Below are positions 1 to 6,727 of a DNA stretch of 22,383 nt, one piece after another. How positions within the stretch are numbered: the first letter of the stretch is position 1; every line of letters starts with the position of its first letter. Location: positions 1 through 22,383 of the forward strand of contig JBKBMT010000047.1 of assembly GCA_046295655.1 (NCBI GenBank). Reading direction: 5' to 3'. The notes below the pieces were generated by a model that saw nothing but the letters and a program-made list of their open reading frames with translations, had not been told where the DNA came from and did not search any database. The translations under genes and the position numbers were made by a program. This stretch comes from JBKBMT01 sp046295655. GTDB lineage: Bacteria; Pseudomonadota; Alphaproteobacteria; Rhodobacterales; Rhodobacteraceae.

Positions 1-25
1 GTTTCCCTGTCGCTTGGTCGTTGTC

Positions 26-1597
26 TCAGGCTCCGGCAAGACGCTTTGCCAGAAGATGTCCCGCCCCTGCCCCGGTGCCGGCGCCGGGCCAGACGGCCGC
101 GCCGGTCAGATGCAGGTTGCGGATCGGGGTCGAACCGTCGGCATGGCCGGGGGCAGGACGGAACAGGAAGTGCTGCGACAGGTGGTGGCTGCCGCAGATC
201 TGGTCACCGCCGACGAGGTTCGGGTTGTCGGCCTCGAGCTCGGCGGGCGAGACGACGCGGCGGCCAAGGATTCGCGACCGCAGCCCCGGCGCATGCGACT
301 CGACGATATCGAGCGCGCGTTCGGCAAATGGCTCTGCCGCCGCCGCCCAGTCGGTCGCCGCGATCTCGCCCCTGGAATCACCCGCGATCCTGCCCGGCGC
401 CATGCGGACCTGAAGCCACAGCACATGCCGGCCCTCCGGCGCACGCGAAGGGTCTATGGCGGTGGGCTGGCCCACGACGATCACCGGCTCGTCCGGCAAA
501 AGCCCCGCCTTCGACTGCTGATAGGTGCGCGCCATCTGATCGAGGCTCGGGGCGAGATGCACATAGGCAAACCTGCGCAGCTCCGGCCCGGCCTTCCAGT
601 CCGGCAGATCGTCCAATGCAAGGTGGATCATCATGGTCCCCGGCGCATGGTCGAACGCCGCCAAGCGCCGGTCGAAACCTGCATCTCCCGTGCCGCCCGT
701 CAGGCGCACAAGGCCCGATGGCGCGAGATTGGCAATCACCGCCCTCCGTGCGGTGACCCGCCGCCCGTCCGCCAGCTCGATCCCGTCTGCCCGCCCGGAG
801 GCGTGGCGGATCGACGTCACCTCGGCGTTGCAGACGACCGTGCCGCCCAGCGATCGGATCTCTGCCACCAGTGCCTCTGTCACAGCGCCTGCCCCGCCCT
901 GCGCCAGAACCATGCCGAAGCTCTGGTTCGCCATCCCCTCCAGATACGGAAAAAGCGCGCCACCCGCGCTGTCAGGTGCAAAGTCGAGATGCATGCCCCA
1001 GGCAGCGAGGGTGGCGTGCAGGTGGGGAGAGCGGAATGTCTCGGTCAGCCAGGCGCGGGGACTGAGCGTCAGGAAGCGGGCGAACTCCAGCGTCCCGGCG
1101 CTGCCCTTCCCACGCCACAGCCGCCACAGGAAAGATGCCAATGCACGTTTCTGCATCGGACTGCCGAGCAGTCCGAACAGATGCTGCGCCTCGCCCGGAA
1201 AAGCCGCGACGAGCTGTCCCCAGGTCTCTGCATCGTCGGGCGAGAAGGCCGCGATCCGTGCGCGGGTCGCGGCAAGATCGGCCGACACGCCCAGCCAGGT
1301 TCCGTCGGGAAAGGACGAGGCGAAACAGTCCGCCGCCGGCGCGAAGGCAAGGCCCCGCGCGGCAAGCCTTGCGCCATGCGCCTTGAAAAAAGCCGATCCG
1401 GCGAAAAGGGAGAGGTTCATCGCCGCCCAGTCGTGGCGAAAGCCGGGCAGCGTGTATTCGCCGCTGCGCACCGCACCGCCCGGCTCGGCGCCGCGTTCGA
1501 ACAAGCCGACCGACCAGCCCTTCGCGGCCAGATGCATGGCGGCGGCGAGGCCGTTCAGGCCCGCGCCCACGATCACCGCATCGAATGAGTCGGCCAT
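26..1597 (-). CDS. CrtI/PYROXD2-type FAD-dependent oxidoreductase
   Basis: A 523-residue flavoprotein of the phytoene-desaturase/PYROXD2-like NAD(P)/FAD oxidoreductase superfamily. Seen: an N-terminal Rossmann fold with GAGLNG (residues 11-16), the adenosine-ribose-binding Glu34 at the end of beta-2, and the GG..R segment (Gly40-Gly41, Arg44). The C-terminal FAD-binding segment reads GAAVWPGAGTGAG (about 499-511), preceded by NPNLVGGD. Family members desaturate or oxidise hydrophobic or aromatic substrates; the substrate here is unknown. The start at 1597 is chosen because it follows a G-rich ribosome site and a TATAAT box lies at 1617-1622; the in-frame ATG at 1618 would overlap that box. 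The gene is divergent from the isatin-hydrolase-like operon and is a clear paralogue of the flavoprotein at 2511-4082, which places it in the same module. Confidence 0.9.
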   Translation of the reverse strand: MADSFDAVIVGAGLNGLAAAMHLAAKGWSVGLFERGAEPGGAVRSGEYTLPGFRHDWAAMNLSLFAGSAFFKAHGARLAARGLAFAPAADCFASSFPDGTWLGVSADLAATRARIAAFSPDDAETWGQLVAAFPGEAQHLFGLLGSPMQKRALASFLWRLWRGKGSAGTLEFARFLTLSPRAWLTETFRSPHLHATLAAWGMHLDFAPDSAGGALFPYLEGMANQSFGMVLAQGGAGAVTEALVAEIRSLGGTVVCNAEVTSIRHASGRADGIELADGRRVTARRAVIANLAPSGLVRLTGGTGDAGFDRRLAAFDHAPGTMMIHLALDDLPDWKAGPELRRFAYVHLAPSLDQMARTYQQSKAGLLPDEPVIVVGQPTAIDPSRAPEGRHVLWLQVRMAPGRIAGDSRGEIAATDWAAAAEPFAERALDIVESHAPGLRSRILGRRVVSPAELEADNPNLVGGDQICGSHHLSQHFLFRPAPGHADGSTPIRNLHLTGAAVWPGAGTGAGAGHLLAKRLAGA

Positions 1598-1616
1598 GAT
1601 CCCCCCAAGCCCGAAC

Positions 1617-1648
1617 ATTATACTTGCAAATGCACGTTTTCCTGTCCA
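1617..1648 (-). promoter_or_regulatory. Putative promoter of the minus-strand flavoprotein
   Basis: The minus strand carries a perfect TATAAT at 1622-1617, rare in such GC-rich DNA. The best -35 match is TGGACA (1648-1643), but the spacer is 20 bp instead of 17. This could mean weak intrinsic activity or control by a bound regulator. Transcription would begin near 1610 and give a leader of about 13 bases before the ATG at 1597. Confidence 0.5.
1622..1637. promoter_or_regulatory. Candidate MarR operator (16-bp dyad)
   Basis: ACTTGCA-AA-TGCACGT is an inverted repeat with 7-base arms (6 of 7 matching) and a 2-base centre. It abuts and overlaps by one base the TATAAT box of the divergent flavoprotein gene and lies upstream of the cyclase operon. 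Its size and position fit a MarR-family operator, and the only regulator gene in the module, at 4079-4567, is of that family. Binding is inferred. Confidence 0.5.
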
Positions 1649-1667
1649 GCATATTCTCGCACGTGGG

Positions 1668-1690
1668 GCGGCCCGGAAGCGTCGGGCCGC
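1668..1690 (+). promoter_or_regulatory. Leader hairpin of the cyclase operon
   Basis: GCGGCCCG and CGGGCCGC form perfect 8-base arms around a 7-base loop (GAAGCGT). The hairpin ends 25 bases before the start codon at 1716 and has no following U-tract, so it is more likely an mRNA leader structure affecting stability or translation than an intrinsic terminator. Confidence 0.4.
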
Positions 1691-1715
1691 AAGGACTGGG
1701 ACAGGGAGCGATGCG

Positions 1716-2507
1716 ATGACGGCAGCGAATCTGGTAAGGGATCTTGGCGCGGCGATTCTGTCGGGACAGGTCGAGGTGGTGGATTGTTCGGGCGTGCTGG
1801 GCCCCGAGACGCCGCTGCTGAAACTTCCCCCCGAACTTGCCAAGGACACCCCGCCGATCAAGATCCACAAGATCAGCGAATACGACCAGGACGGGCCGTT
1901 CTGGGCGTGGAACTGGCTGGAGCTGGGCGAACATTCGGGCACGCATTTCGACGCGCCGCATCACTGGATCACCGGCAAGGACTATCCCGACGGCTACACC
2001 GACACGCTGCCGGTTCAGCGGCTGGTGGCCCCCGTCAACGTCATCGACTGCTCGAAGGAGGCGGCCGAGAACCCCGACTTCCTGCTGACCGTCGATCACG
2101 TCAAGGCGTGGGAGGCCGAACACGGCGCCATCGGCAAGGGCGAATGGGTGGTGATGCGCACCGACTGGGACCGGCGCGCCGGTGACGAGGCCGCCTTCCT
2201 CAATGCCGACGAGACCGGCCCGCATACCCCCGGCCCGACCGCCGAGGTGATCGAATACCTGCTGTCGAAAGGCATCGTCGGCTGGGGCAGCCAGTGCATC
2301 GGCACCGACGCGGGCCAGGCCGGCGGCATGACCCCGCCCTTCCCGGCGCACAACCTTCTGCACAAGGCGAACTGCTACGGCCTTGCCAGCCTTGCGAATC
2401 TGGACAAGCTGCCGCCGAAGGGCGCGATCCTGATCGCCGCGCCGCTCAAGATCAAGCACGGAACCGGGTCGCCGATCCGCGCGCTGGCACTGGTGCCGCG
2501 GGGCTGA
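1716..2507 (+). CDS. Cyclase-family metal hydrolase, isatin hydrolase-like
   Basis: A 263-residue protein of the cyclase/kynurenine formamidase family (PF04199-type). Seen: the signature HSGTHFDAPHH at 73-83, matching HxGTHxDxPxH exactly (His73, His77, Asp79 as likely metal ligands). An aromatic-rich FWAWNW (62-67) just before it could line a hydrophobic pocket. His212 is kept, but the position where bacterial KynB has its second-metal glutamate (12 residues after the histidine) is Ala224, followed by Ser225. This argues against a classical binuclear KynB and for the isatin-hydrolase branch, which hydrolyses isatin to isatinate with one Mn ion. The start at 1716 follows AGGGAG (1703-1708). 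The gene heads the operon with flavoprotein, MarR and IorAB genes, which fits indole-compound breakdown. Substrate not proven; other cyclic amides or lactones are possible. Confidence 0.85.
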   Translation: MTAANLVRDLGAAILSGQVEVVDCSGVLGPETPLLKLPPELAKDTPPIKIHKISEYDQDGPFWAWNWLELGEHSGTHFDAPHHWITGKDYPDGYTDTLPVQRLVAPVNVIDCSKEAAENPDFLLTVDHVKAWEAEHGAIGKGEWVVMRTDWDRRAGDEAAFLNADETGPHTPGPTAEVIEYLLSKGIVGWGSQCIGTDAGQAGGMTPPFPAHNLLHKANCYGLASLANLDKLPPKGAILIAAPLKIKHGTGSPIRALALVPRG

Positions 2508-2510
2508 GGC

Positions 2511-4082
2511 ATGGCAACGGTCGTCGATCACATCGTCGTCGGTTCGGGGATCAACGCGCTGGTCGCAGCGGCGATGCTGTCGAACCGCGGGCGGCGCGTG
2601 CTGGTCCTCGAGCGCGAGGCGGTCGCCGGCGGCTGCATGCGCACCGAAGCCTGCACGCTGCCGGGGTTCAACCATGACGTGATGGCGGCGACCTTCGTGC
2701 TGTTCCTGACCTCGCCGGCCCATGCCGCGCTGGGCGCCGACCTGGCGCGGCACGGGCTCGAATTCTGCCACACCCGGCACCCGACCGCCGTGCTCCGCCC
2801 CGACGGCAGCGCGCTGGTCCTCACCACCGACCGGGCGGCAAACATCGCGGCCTTCAACGCGCTGGCCGCGGGCGACGGCGACCGTCACGCGGCGGATGTG
2901 GGCGGGATCGAGGCCGATGCACCCTTCCTCTTCGCATTGCTGGGCGGGCAGTTGTGGTCCTGGCAGACCGCCCGGCTTCTGGCCGGACAGGTCCGCCGGC
3001 GCGGCCTGCGCGGGCTTGCCGGCTGGTTCGGCCACGCCCTCGCCCCTGCCCGCGGCTGGCTGGAGTCCGGCTATCAGAGCCCGCTCGTCCAGGCGCTCTG
3101 GGCGCCCTGGGTGCTGCACACCGGCCTGACCCCGGAAAGCACCTATTCGGGCCAGATGGGCAAGGTGATCGCCTTCGCGCTGGAGGCCGCCGGCGCCCCG
3201 GTTGTCAGGGGCGGGGCGGGCGCCGCCGTGGCGGCCTTCGTCAGGCTGATCGAGGAACGCGGCGGGACGGTGCGCACCGGGGCGGACGTGGACCGGATCC
3301 TCGTGCGCGACGGCCGGGTGCGTGGCGTGGCGCTGGCTTCGGGCGAGGAGATCGCCTGCACCTCGGTCCTTGCCTCGGTCGCCCCCGGCCAGCTTTACGA
3401 CCGGCTGCTGCGCGAGGTCAATCTGCCCGAGGATCGGGCGGCTGCCGCCCGGTTCCGGCACGGCCGCGGGAACTTCCAGCTTCACTACGCGCTCGACCGG
3501 CACCCGGAATGGCTGACGCCGGGTCTCGACGATGTCGCCCTGATCCATCTGGCGGACGGAATCGACAGCGTCTCGAAATCCTCGAACGAAGCCGAGCGCG
3601 GGCTGCTGCCGGAGACGCCCACGATCTGCGTCGGCCAGCCGCACCGGCTGGACCCCTCCCGCGCGCCCGAGGGCAAGGCGGTGCTTTGGCTTCAGATCCC
3701 GGATGCGCCGCGAACCCTGAAAGGCGACGCTGCGGGGGAAATCCCGACCAGCGGGTTGTGGTCCGACGCGGTGCGCGAGGCCTTCGCCGACCGGATCGAG
3801 CGGATCCTCGCCCGCCATATCCGCGACTTCGAGGCGATCCGACTGGCGCGCCGGGCCTATTCGCCGGCCGACCTCGCGGCGATGAACGTCAATCTCGTCG
3901 GCGGCGATCCCTATGGCGGGGCCTGCACCATCGACCAGTTCTTCATCTGGCGCCCCTTCGCCCATCGTGCGGGCGGCGATACGCCGGTGCGCGGGCTGCA
4001 CCAGATCGGCGCCTCGACCCACCCCGGCCCCGGTCTGGGCGGCGGATCCGGCTATCTCGCGGCAAGGGCGCTCGGAGCATGA
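2511..4082 (+). CDS. CrtI/PYROXD2-type FAD-dependent oxidoreductase (paralogue)
   Basis: A 523-residue flavoprotein homologous along its length to the divergent one at 26-1597. Seen: a Rossmann motif GSGINA (11-16), where the third glycine is alanine, Glu34, GG at 40-41 and Arg44. The C-terminal FAD-binding segment GASTHPGPGLGGGSG starts near residue 500, typical of the PYROXD2-like group. The region NVNLVGGDPYGGACTIDQFFIWRP matches the same region of the paralogue. It starts 3 bases after the cyclase stop and overlaps the MarR start by ATGA, so the genes are translationally coupled. Reaction unknown; oxidation of an aryl or indolic intermediate is inferred from the neighbours. The pair could act as separate steps or as a heteromer. 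Confidence 0.9.
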   Translation: MATVVDHIVVGSGINALVAAAMLSNRGRRVLVLEREAVAGGCMRTEACTLPGFNHDVMAATFVLFLTSPAHAALGADLARHGLEFCHTRHPTAVLRPDGSALVLTTDRAANIAAFNALAAGDGDRHAADVGGIEADAPFLFALLGGQLWSWQTARLLAGQVRRRGLRGLAGWFGHALAPARGWLESGYQSPLVQALWAPWVLHTGLTPESTYSGQMGKVIAFALEAAGAPVVRGGAGAAVAAFVRLIEERGGTVRTGADVDRILVRDGRVRGVALASGEEIACTSVLASVAPGQLYDRLLREVNLPEDRAAAARFRHGRGNFQLHYALDRHPEWLTPGLDDVALIHLADGIDSVSKSSNEAERGLLPETPTICVGQPHRLDPSRAPEGKAVLWLQIPDAPRTLKGDAAGEIPTSGLWSDAVREAFADRIERILARHIRDFEAIRLARRAYSPADLAAMNVNLVGGDPYGGACTIDQFFIWRPFAHRAGGDTPVRGLHQIGASTHPGPGLGGGSGYLAARALGA

Positions 4083-4567
4083 ACGAACACAGCCCGCCCC
4101 CGGAACGCGAGACACCGCCGCCGCGGCTGGGCGAGATCGGGCTGGCGAACTTCGCCCCGCACCTGATGAACCGGATCATGGGTCGTTACAACGCCACGCT
4201 GCGCGCCGAAATGGCCGCTCTCGGGCTGACCACGCCCAAGATGCGGGCGCTGGCGGTCCTTGCAGTGATGGACGGGCTGCAGATCAACAGGCTGGCGGTC
4301 TATGCGGTGGTTGAACAATCCACCCTCAGCCGCGCGCTCGATCAGCTCGAGGCCGAGGGGCATGTGCGCCGCGCCGCAGACCCCGAGGACAGCCGCGCAA
4401 CCCGGATCCACATCACCGACTCGGGCCGGGCGGTGTTCGAAACCCTCTGGCCGCGCATGGCCGAAACCTACGGCCGCATGTTCCGCGGCATCCCGGACGA
4501 GGAACGCCGCGCCTTCGTGGCGACCTTGCAGCGGATCCTCGTCAACATCCGCAAGCATGAATTCTGA
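4079..4567 (+). CDS. MarR-family transcriptional regulator
   Basis: A 162-residue winged helix-turn-helix protein. Seen: an N-terminal dimerisation helix (about 20-48), the helix-turn-helix around 66-95 (recognition helix near QSTLSRALDQLEAEG), and the wing with the family-typical Asp/Arg pattern DPEDSRATRIHIT (101-113). The first 16 residues are proline- and glutamate-rich and probably disordered. MarR proteins usually repress by binding a short dyad and release on binding an aromatic or CoA-thioester ligand. The gene sits inside the operon between flavoprotein and iorA-like genes, with an ATGA overlap upstream, so autoregulation through the dyad at 1622-1637 is the simplest model. The ligand is unknown. 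Confidence 0.92.
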   Translation: MNEHSPPPERETPPPRLGEIGLANFAPHLMNRIMGRYNATLRAEMAALGLTTPKMRALAVLAVMDGLQINRLAVYAVVEQSTLSRALDQLEAEGHVRRAADPEDSRATRIHITDSGRAVFETLWPRMAETYGRMFRGIPDEERRAFVATLQRILVNIRKHEF

Positions 4568-4576
4568 GAGGACGGC

Positions 4577-6727
4577 ATGGCCGAACGCTCGTTCAAGGAA
4601 GAGGTCAAGCAGCTTCGCCTCGGCGCCGGCGAGACCTTCACCGGCGAGGGCATTCTCGCCATCACCAAGGCGCTGCTCGAGAACGGGGTGGGCTATGTGG
4701 GCGGCTACCAGGGCGCCCCGATCAGCCATCTGATGGATGTGCTGGCCGATGCACAGGACCTGCTGGCCGAACTTGGCGTGCGCTACGAGGCCAATGCATC
4801 GGAAGCGGCTGCGGCCGCCATGCTGGCGGCGAGCGTGCATTACCCGATCCGCGGCGCGGTCACCTTCAAGGGCTCGGTCGGTGTGAACGTCGCCTCGGAT
4901 GCGCTTGCAAACCTTTCGTCTTCCGGGGTCAACGGCGGCGCTCTGGTGATCGTGGGCGAGGACTACGGGGAAGGGTCCTCGATCATGCAGGAACGCAGCC
5001 ACGCCTTCGCGATGAAGTCGCAGTTCTGGCTGCTGGACCCGCGGCCGAACCTGCCCTCGATCGTCAAGGCGGTGGGCGACGGGTTCGAGCTCAGCGAGGC
5101 ATCGAACACACCGGTGATGATGATGGTTCGCATCCGCTGCTGTCATGTCACCGGCCAGTTCCGCACCCGCGACAACCGCCCGCCACCGCTGACGGTGCGC
5201 GACGCGCTGGCCAATCCGCAGCGCGACTTCAACCGGGTGGTGCTGCCGCCGATGTCCTTTGCCCACGAGAAGGACAAGGTGGCGAACCGCTGGCCGGCGG
5301 CCGAGCGGTTCATCATCGAACGCAGGCTGCACGAGCTGTTCGGCCCCGAGCCCGCACCGGTTGGGCTCGTCCTTCAGGGCGGGAGGGACAACGGTGTCAT
5401 CCGTGCCTTGCAGCGCCTGGGCCTCGCGGACCTTCACGGCCACAGCAGGGTGCCGCTCTATGTCCTGAACGTCACCTACCCGCTTGTCGCCTCAGAGTTT
5501 CTGGATTTCGCCCGCGGCAAGGACGCAGTGCTCGTGGTCGAGGAGGGGCAGCCCGAGTTCATCGAACAGCAGCTGTCCACCTTCCTCTACCGCGCCGGGT
5601 CGAAGACGCGCCTGCACGGAAAGGACGTGTTTCCGATGGCCGGGGAATATACCGGCCAGGTGATGCTGGACAGCATCACCGCCTTCCTCAAGGAGGCCGC
5701 GCCAGAGCTTCTGCCGGGCCAGGTCCGCGCCCCGAACGCGCCCGCTGTCCCGATCCCCGACCTGAGCCGCACCGTGCCGGTCCGCCCGCCCGGCTTCTGC
5801 ACCGGCTGCCCCGAACGCCCGATCTTCGCCGCGCTGAAACTTGCGCAGAAGGAGCTGGGCGAACATCAGATCTCGGCCGACATCGGCTGTCACCTGTTTG
5901 CCTCGCTGCCGCCGTTCGAGATCGGCGGCCAGACGATGGGCTATGGTCTCGGCCCGGCATCGAACGCCGCCTTCGACGGGGGCGGAGCGAAACGAGCCAT
6001 CTCGATCCTCGGCGACGGCGGATTCTGGCATAACGGCCTCTCAAGTTCGATCGGCAACATGGTGTTCAACAAGGCCGATTCGGTCGCGGTGATCGTCGAC
6101 AACTACTATTCCGCCGCCACGGGGGGGCAGGACATCCCGTCCTCCCGTGCCGAGAATCCGACCAAGGCCACCCAGCACCCGATCGCCGAGGCGGTCAGGG
6201 GCATCGGGGTGAAATGGGTCCGCCAGGTGGACCGGACCTATGATGTCGGCCGGATGCGCGAGGTGTTCCGCGAGGCGCTGACCACCGACTACGCCGGACC
6301 CAAGGTCATCATCGCCTCGTCCGAATGCATGCTGAACCGGCAACGGCGCGAAAGGCCCCTGCGGCAGAAGGCCATCCGCGAGGGTCGGCGCGTCGAGGCC
6401 CCGCGCTTCGGCGTGGACGAGGACATCTGCACCGGCGACCATGCCTGCATCCGGCTGTCGGGATGTCCCTCCTTGTCGCTGAAAAGACTGGACGATCCGC
6501 TGCGCGACGACCCGGTGGCAAGCATCGACCAGAGCTGCGTGGGCTGCGGCAACTGCGGCGAGGTCGCCGATGCCGCGGTGCTGTGCCCCTCGTTCTGGCG
6601 CGGCGACGTGGTCCACAATCCGGGCCGGTTCGAACGCTGGTGGGCCGGGGTCCGCGCCCGGCTGACCGGCGCGTTGCAGCAGCGCCGGGAGTCGCGCAGG
6701 CTCGCATTTCCGGAGGTTTCCGAATGA
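4577..6727 (+). CDS. iorA: Indolepyruvate ferredoxin oxidoreductase, alpha subunit (IorA-type)
   Basis: A 716-residue thiamine-diphosphate enzyme subunit. IorAB converts an aryl pyruvate (indolepyruvate, phenylpyruvate) plus CoA to the arylacetyl-CoA, CO2 and reduced ferredoxin. Seen: N-terminal pyrimidine-binding domain with GGYQGAPISHLMDVL (42-56); a middle domain; PGFCTGCPERP (405-415); the ThDP/Mg motif GDGGFWHNG (479-487) ending at DNYYS (508-512); and a C-terminal ferredoxin-like domain with Cys618, Cys624, Cys630 and Cys654, Cys657, Cys660, Cys670. The second ligand of the first cluster motif is Asp621 (CxxDxxC). A purine-rich ribosome site (4566-4572) precedes the start. It overlaps iorB by ATGA. 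Exact 2-oxoacid preference cannot be read from sequence. Confidence 0.93.
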   Translation: MAERSFKEEVKQLRLGAGETFTGEGILAITKALLENGVGYVGGYQGAPISHLMDVLADAQDLLAELGVRYEANASEAAAAAMLAASVHYPIRGAVTFKGSVGVNVASDALANLSSSGVNGGALVIVGEDYGEGSSIMQERSHAFAMKSQFWLLDPRPNLPSIVKAVGDGFELSEASNTPVMMMVRIRCCHVTGQFRTRDNRPPPLTVRDALANPQRDFNRVVLPPMSFAHEKDKVANRWPAAERFIIERRLHELFGPEPAPVGLVLQGGRDNGVIRALQRLGLADLHGHSRVPLYVLNVTYPLVASEFLDFARGKDAVLVVEEGQPEFIEQQLSTFLYRAGSKTRLHGKDVFPMAGEYTGQVMLDSITAFLKEAAPELLPGQVRAPNAPAVPIPDLSRTVPVRPPGFCTGCPERPIFAALKLAQKELGEHQISADIGCHLFASLPPFEIGGQTMGYGLGPASNAAFDGGGAKRAISILGDGGFWHNGLSSSIGNMVFNKADSVAVIVDNYYSAATGGQDIPSSRAENPTKATQHPIAEAVRGIGVKWVRQVDRTYDVGRMREVFREALTTDYAGPKVIIASSECMLNRQRRERPLRQKAIREGRRVEAPRFGVDEDICTGDHACIRLSGCPSLSLKRLDDPLRDDPVASIDQSCVGCGNCGEVADAAVLCPSFWRGDVVHNPGRFERWWAGVRARLTGALQQRRESRRLAFPEVSE

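Noticed and set aside
633..1715. N-terminal extension of the cyclase-family gene by 361 codons
   Set aside because: The extension lies antisense to the divergent flavoprotein and spans the promoter region; the ATG at 1716 has a good ribosome site and gives the normal family length.
1598..1942. Upstream extension of the minus-strand flavoprotein
   Set aside because: It would overlap the cyclase gene and include the TATAAT box; the Rossmann fold begins correctly from the ATG at 1597.
972..4115. Very long open frame on the minus strand (about 1047 codons) opposite the cyclase and second flavoprotein genes
   Set aside because: It is antisense to two well-recognised proteins, rich in Arg/Gly/Ala/Pro with no domain, and only its last part reads as a frameshifted copy of the real minus-strand flavoprotein. 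It is typical of high-GC shadow frames.
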